Shown here piece after piece: positions 15,359-15,368 of a stretch of 15,368 bases of DNA. The notes beneath the pieces were generated by a model, which saw nothing but the letters and a program-made list of their open reading frames with translations, had not been told where the DNA came from and made no database searches. This stretch comes from an uncultured Pedobacter sp. (GTDB taxonomy: Bacteria > Bacteroidota > Bacteroidia > Sphingobacteriales > Sphingobacteriaceae), in assembly GCF_946479715.1 (NCBI RefSeq), contig NZ_CAMLHF010000134.1, positions 1-15,368 on the forward strand. Reading direction: 5' to 3'. Position numbers and translations under genes: made by a program. Each line of letters starts with the position of its first letter. Position 1 is the first letter of the stretch.

Positions 15359-15368
15359 GTGTTAGTTT

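Overview
The window looks like a chromosomal segment of a Bacteroidota bacterium, most likely of the Pedobacter/Mucilaginibacter (Sphingobacteriaceae) type. The base composition is AT-rich. Shine-Dalgarno sequences are mostly absent, and genes start with short AT-rich leaders. There is a carboxypeptidase-regulatory-like/plug TonB-dependent receptor, a LytTR regulator with a membrane domain, lipoproteins and a secreted family 2 glycoside hydrolase, all typical of that group. The genus is inferred from protein style, not from a search.

Region 1 (1-6074, plus strand) is a tight operon whose 5' end lies outside the window. It holds a SEDS (FtsW/RodA) peptidoglycan polymerase fused in one polypeptide to a class B penicillin-binding transpeptidase, an FHA-domain protein, and two tandem paralogous membrane serine/threonine kinases. 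The second kinase ends in an extracytoplasmic SH3-like domain. Gaps are 21, 10 and 18 bp. The gene content closely parallels the actinobacterial fhaA-fhaB-pstP-rodA-pbpA-pknA-pknB cluster, with rodA and pbpA fused and SH3 in place of PASTA. The simplest reading is a kinase/FHA-controlled third cell-wall synthase, separate from the usual MreB-linked and divisome pairs.

Region 2 (6075-12224, plus strand) starts with a long AT-rich hairpin directly after the last kinase. A membrane-anchored LytTR transcription factor follows. After an 82-bp gap with a perfect 6-4-6 palindrome comes a TonB-dependent receptor, then a parallel beta-helix lipoprotein and a diheme c-type cytochrome-like lipoprotein with two CXXCH motifs. 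The last two match the regularly paired TIGR03805/TIGR03806 families, whose function as I know it is undescribed. With the receptor and regulator they form a candidate envelope uptake/redox module.

Region 3 (12225-15368) is a convergent 203-bp intergenic stretch with one hairpin suited to end transcription on each strand. It is followed on the minus strand by a secreted GH2 enzyme that carries an unusual C-terminal alpha-helical extension of about 370 residues with an internal duplication. No tRNA, rRNA, CRISPR array or insertion sequence was seen.
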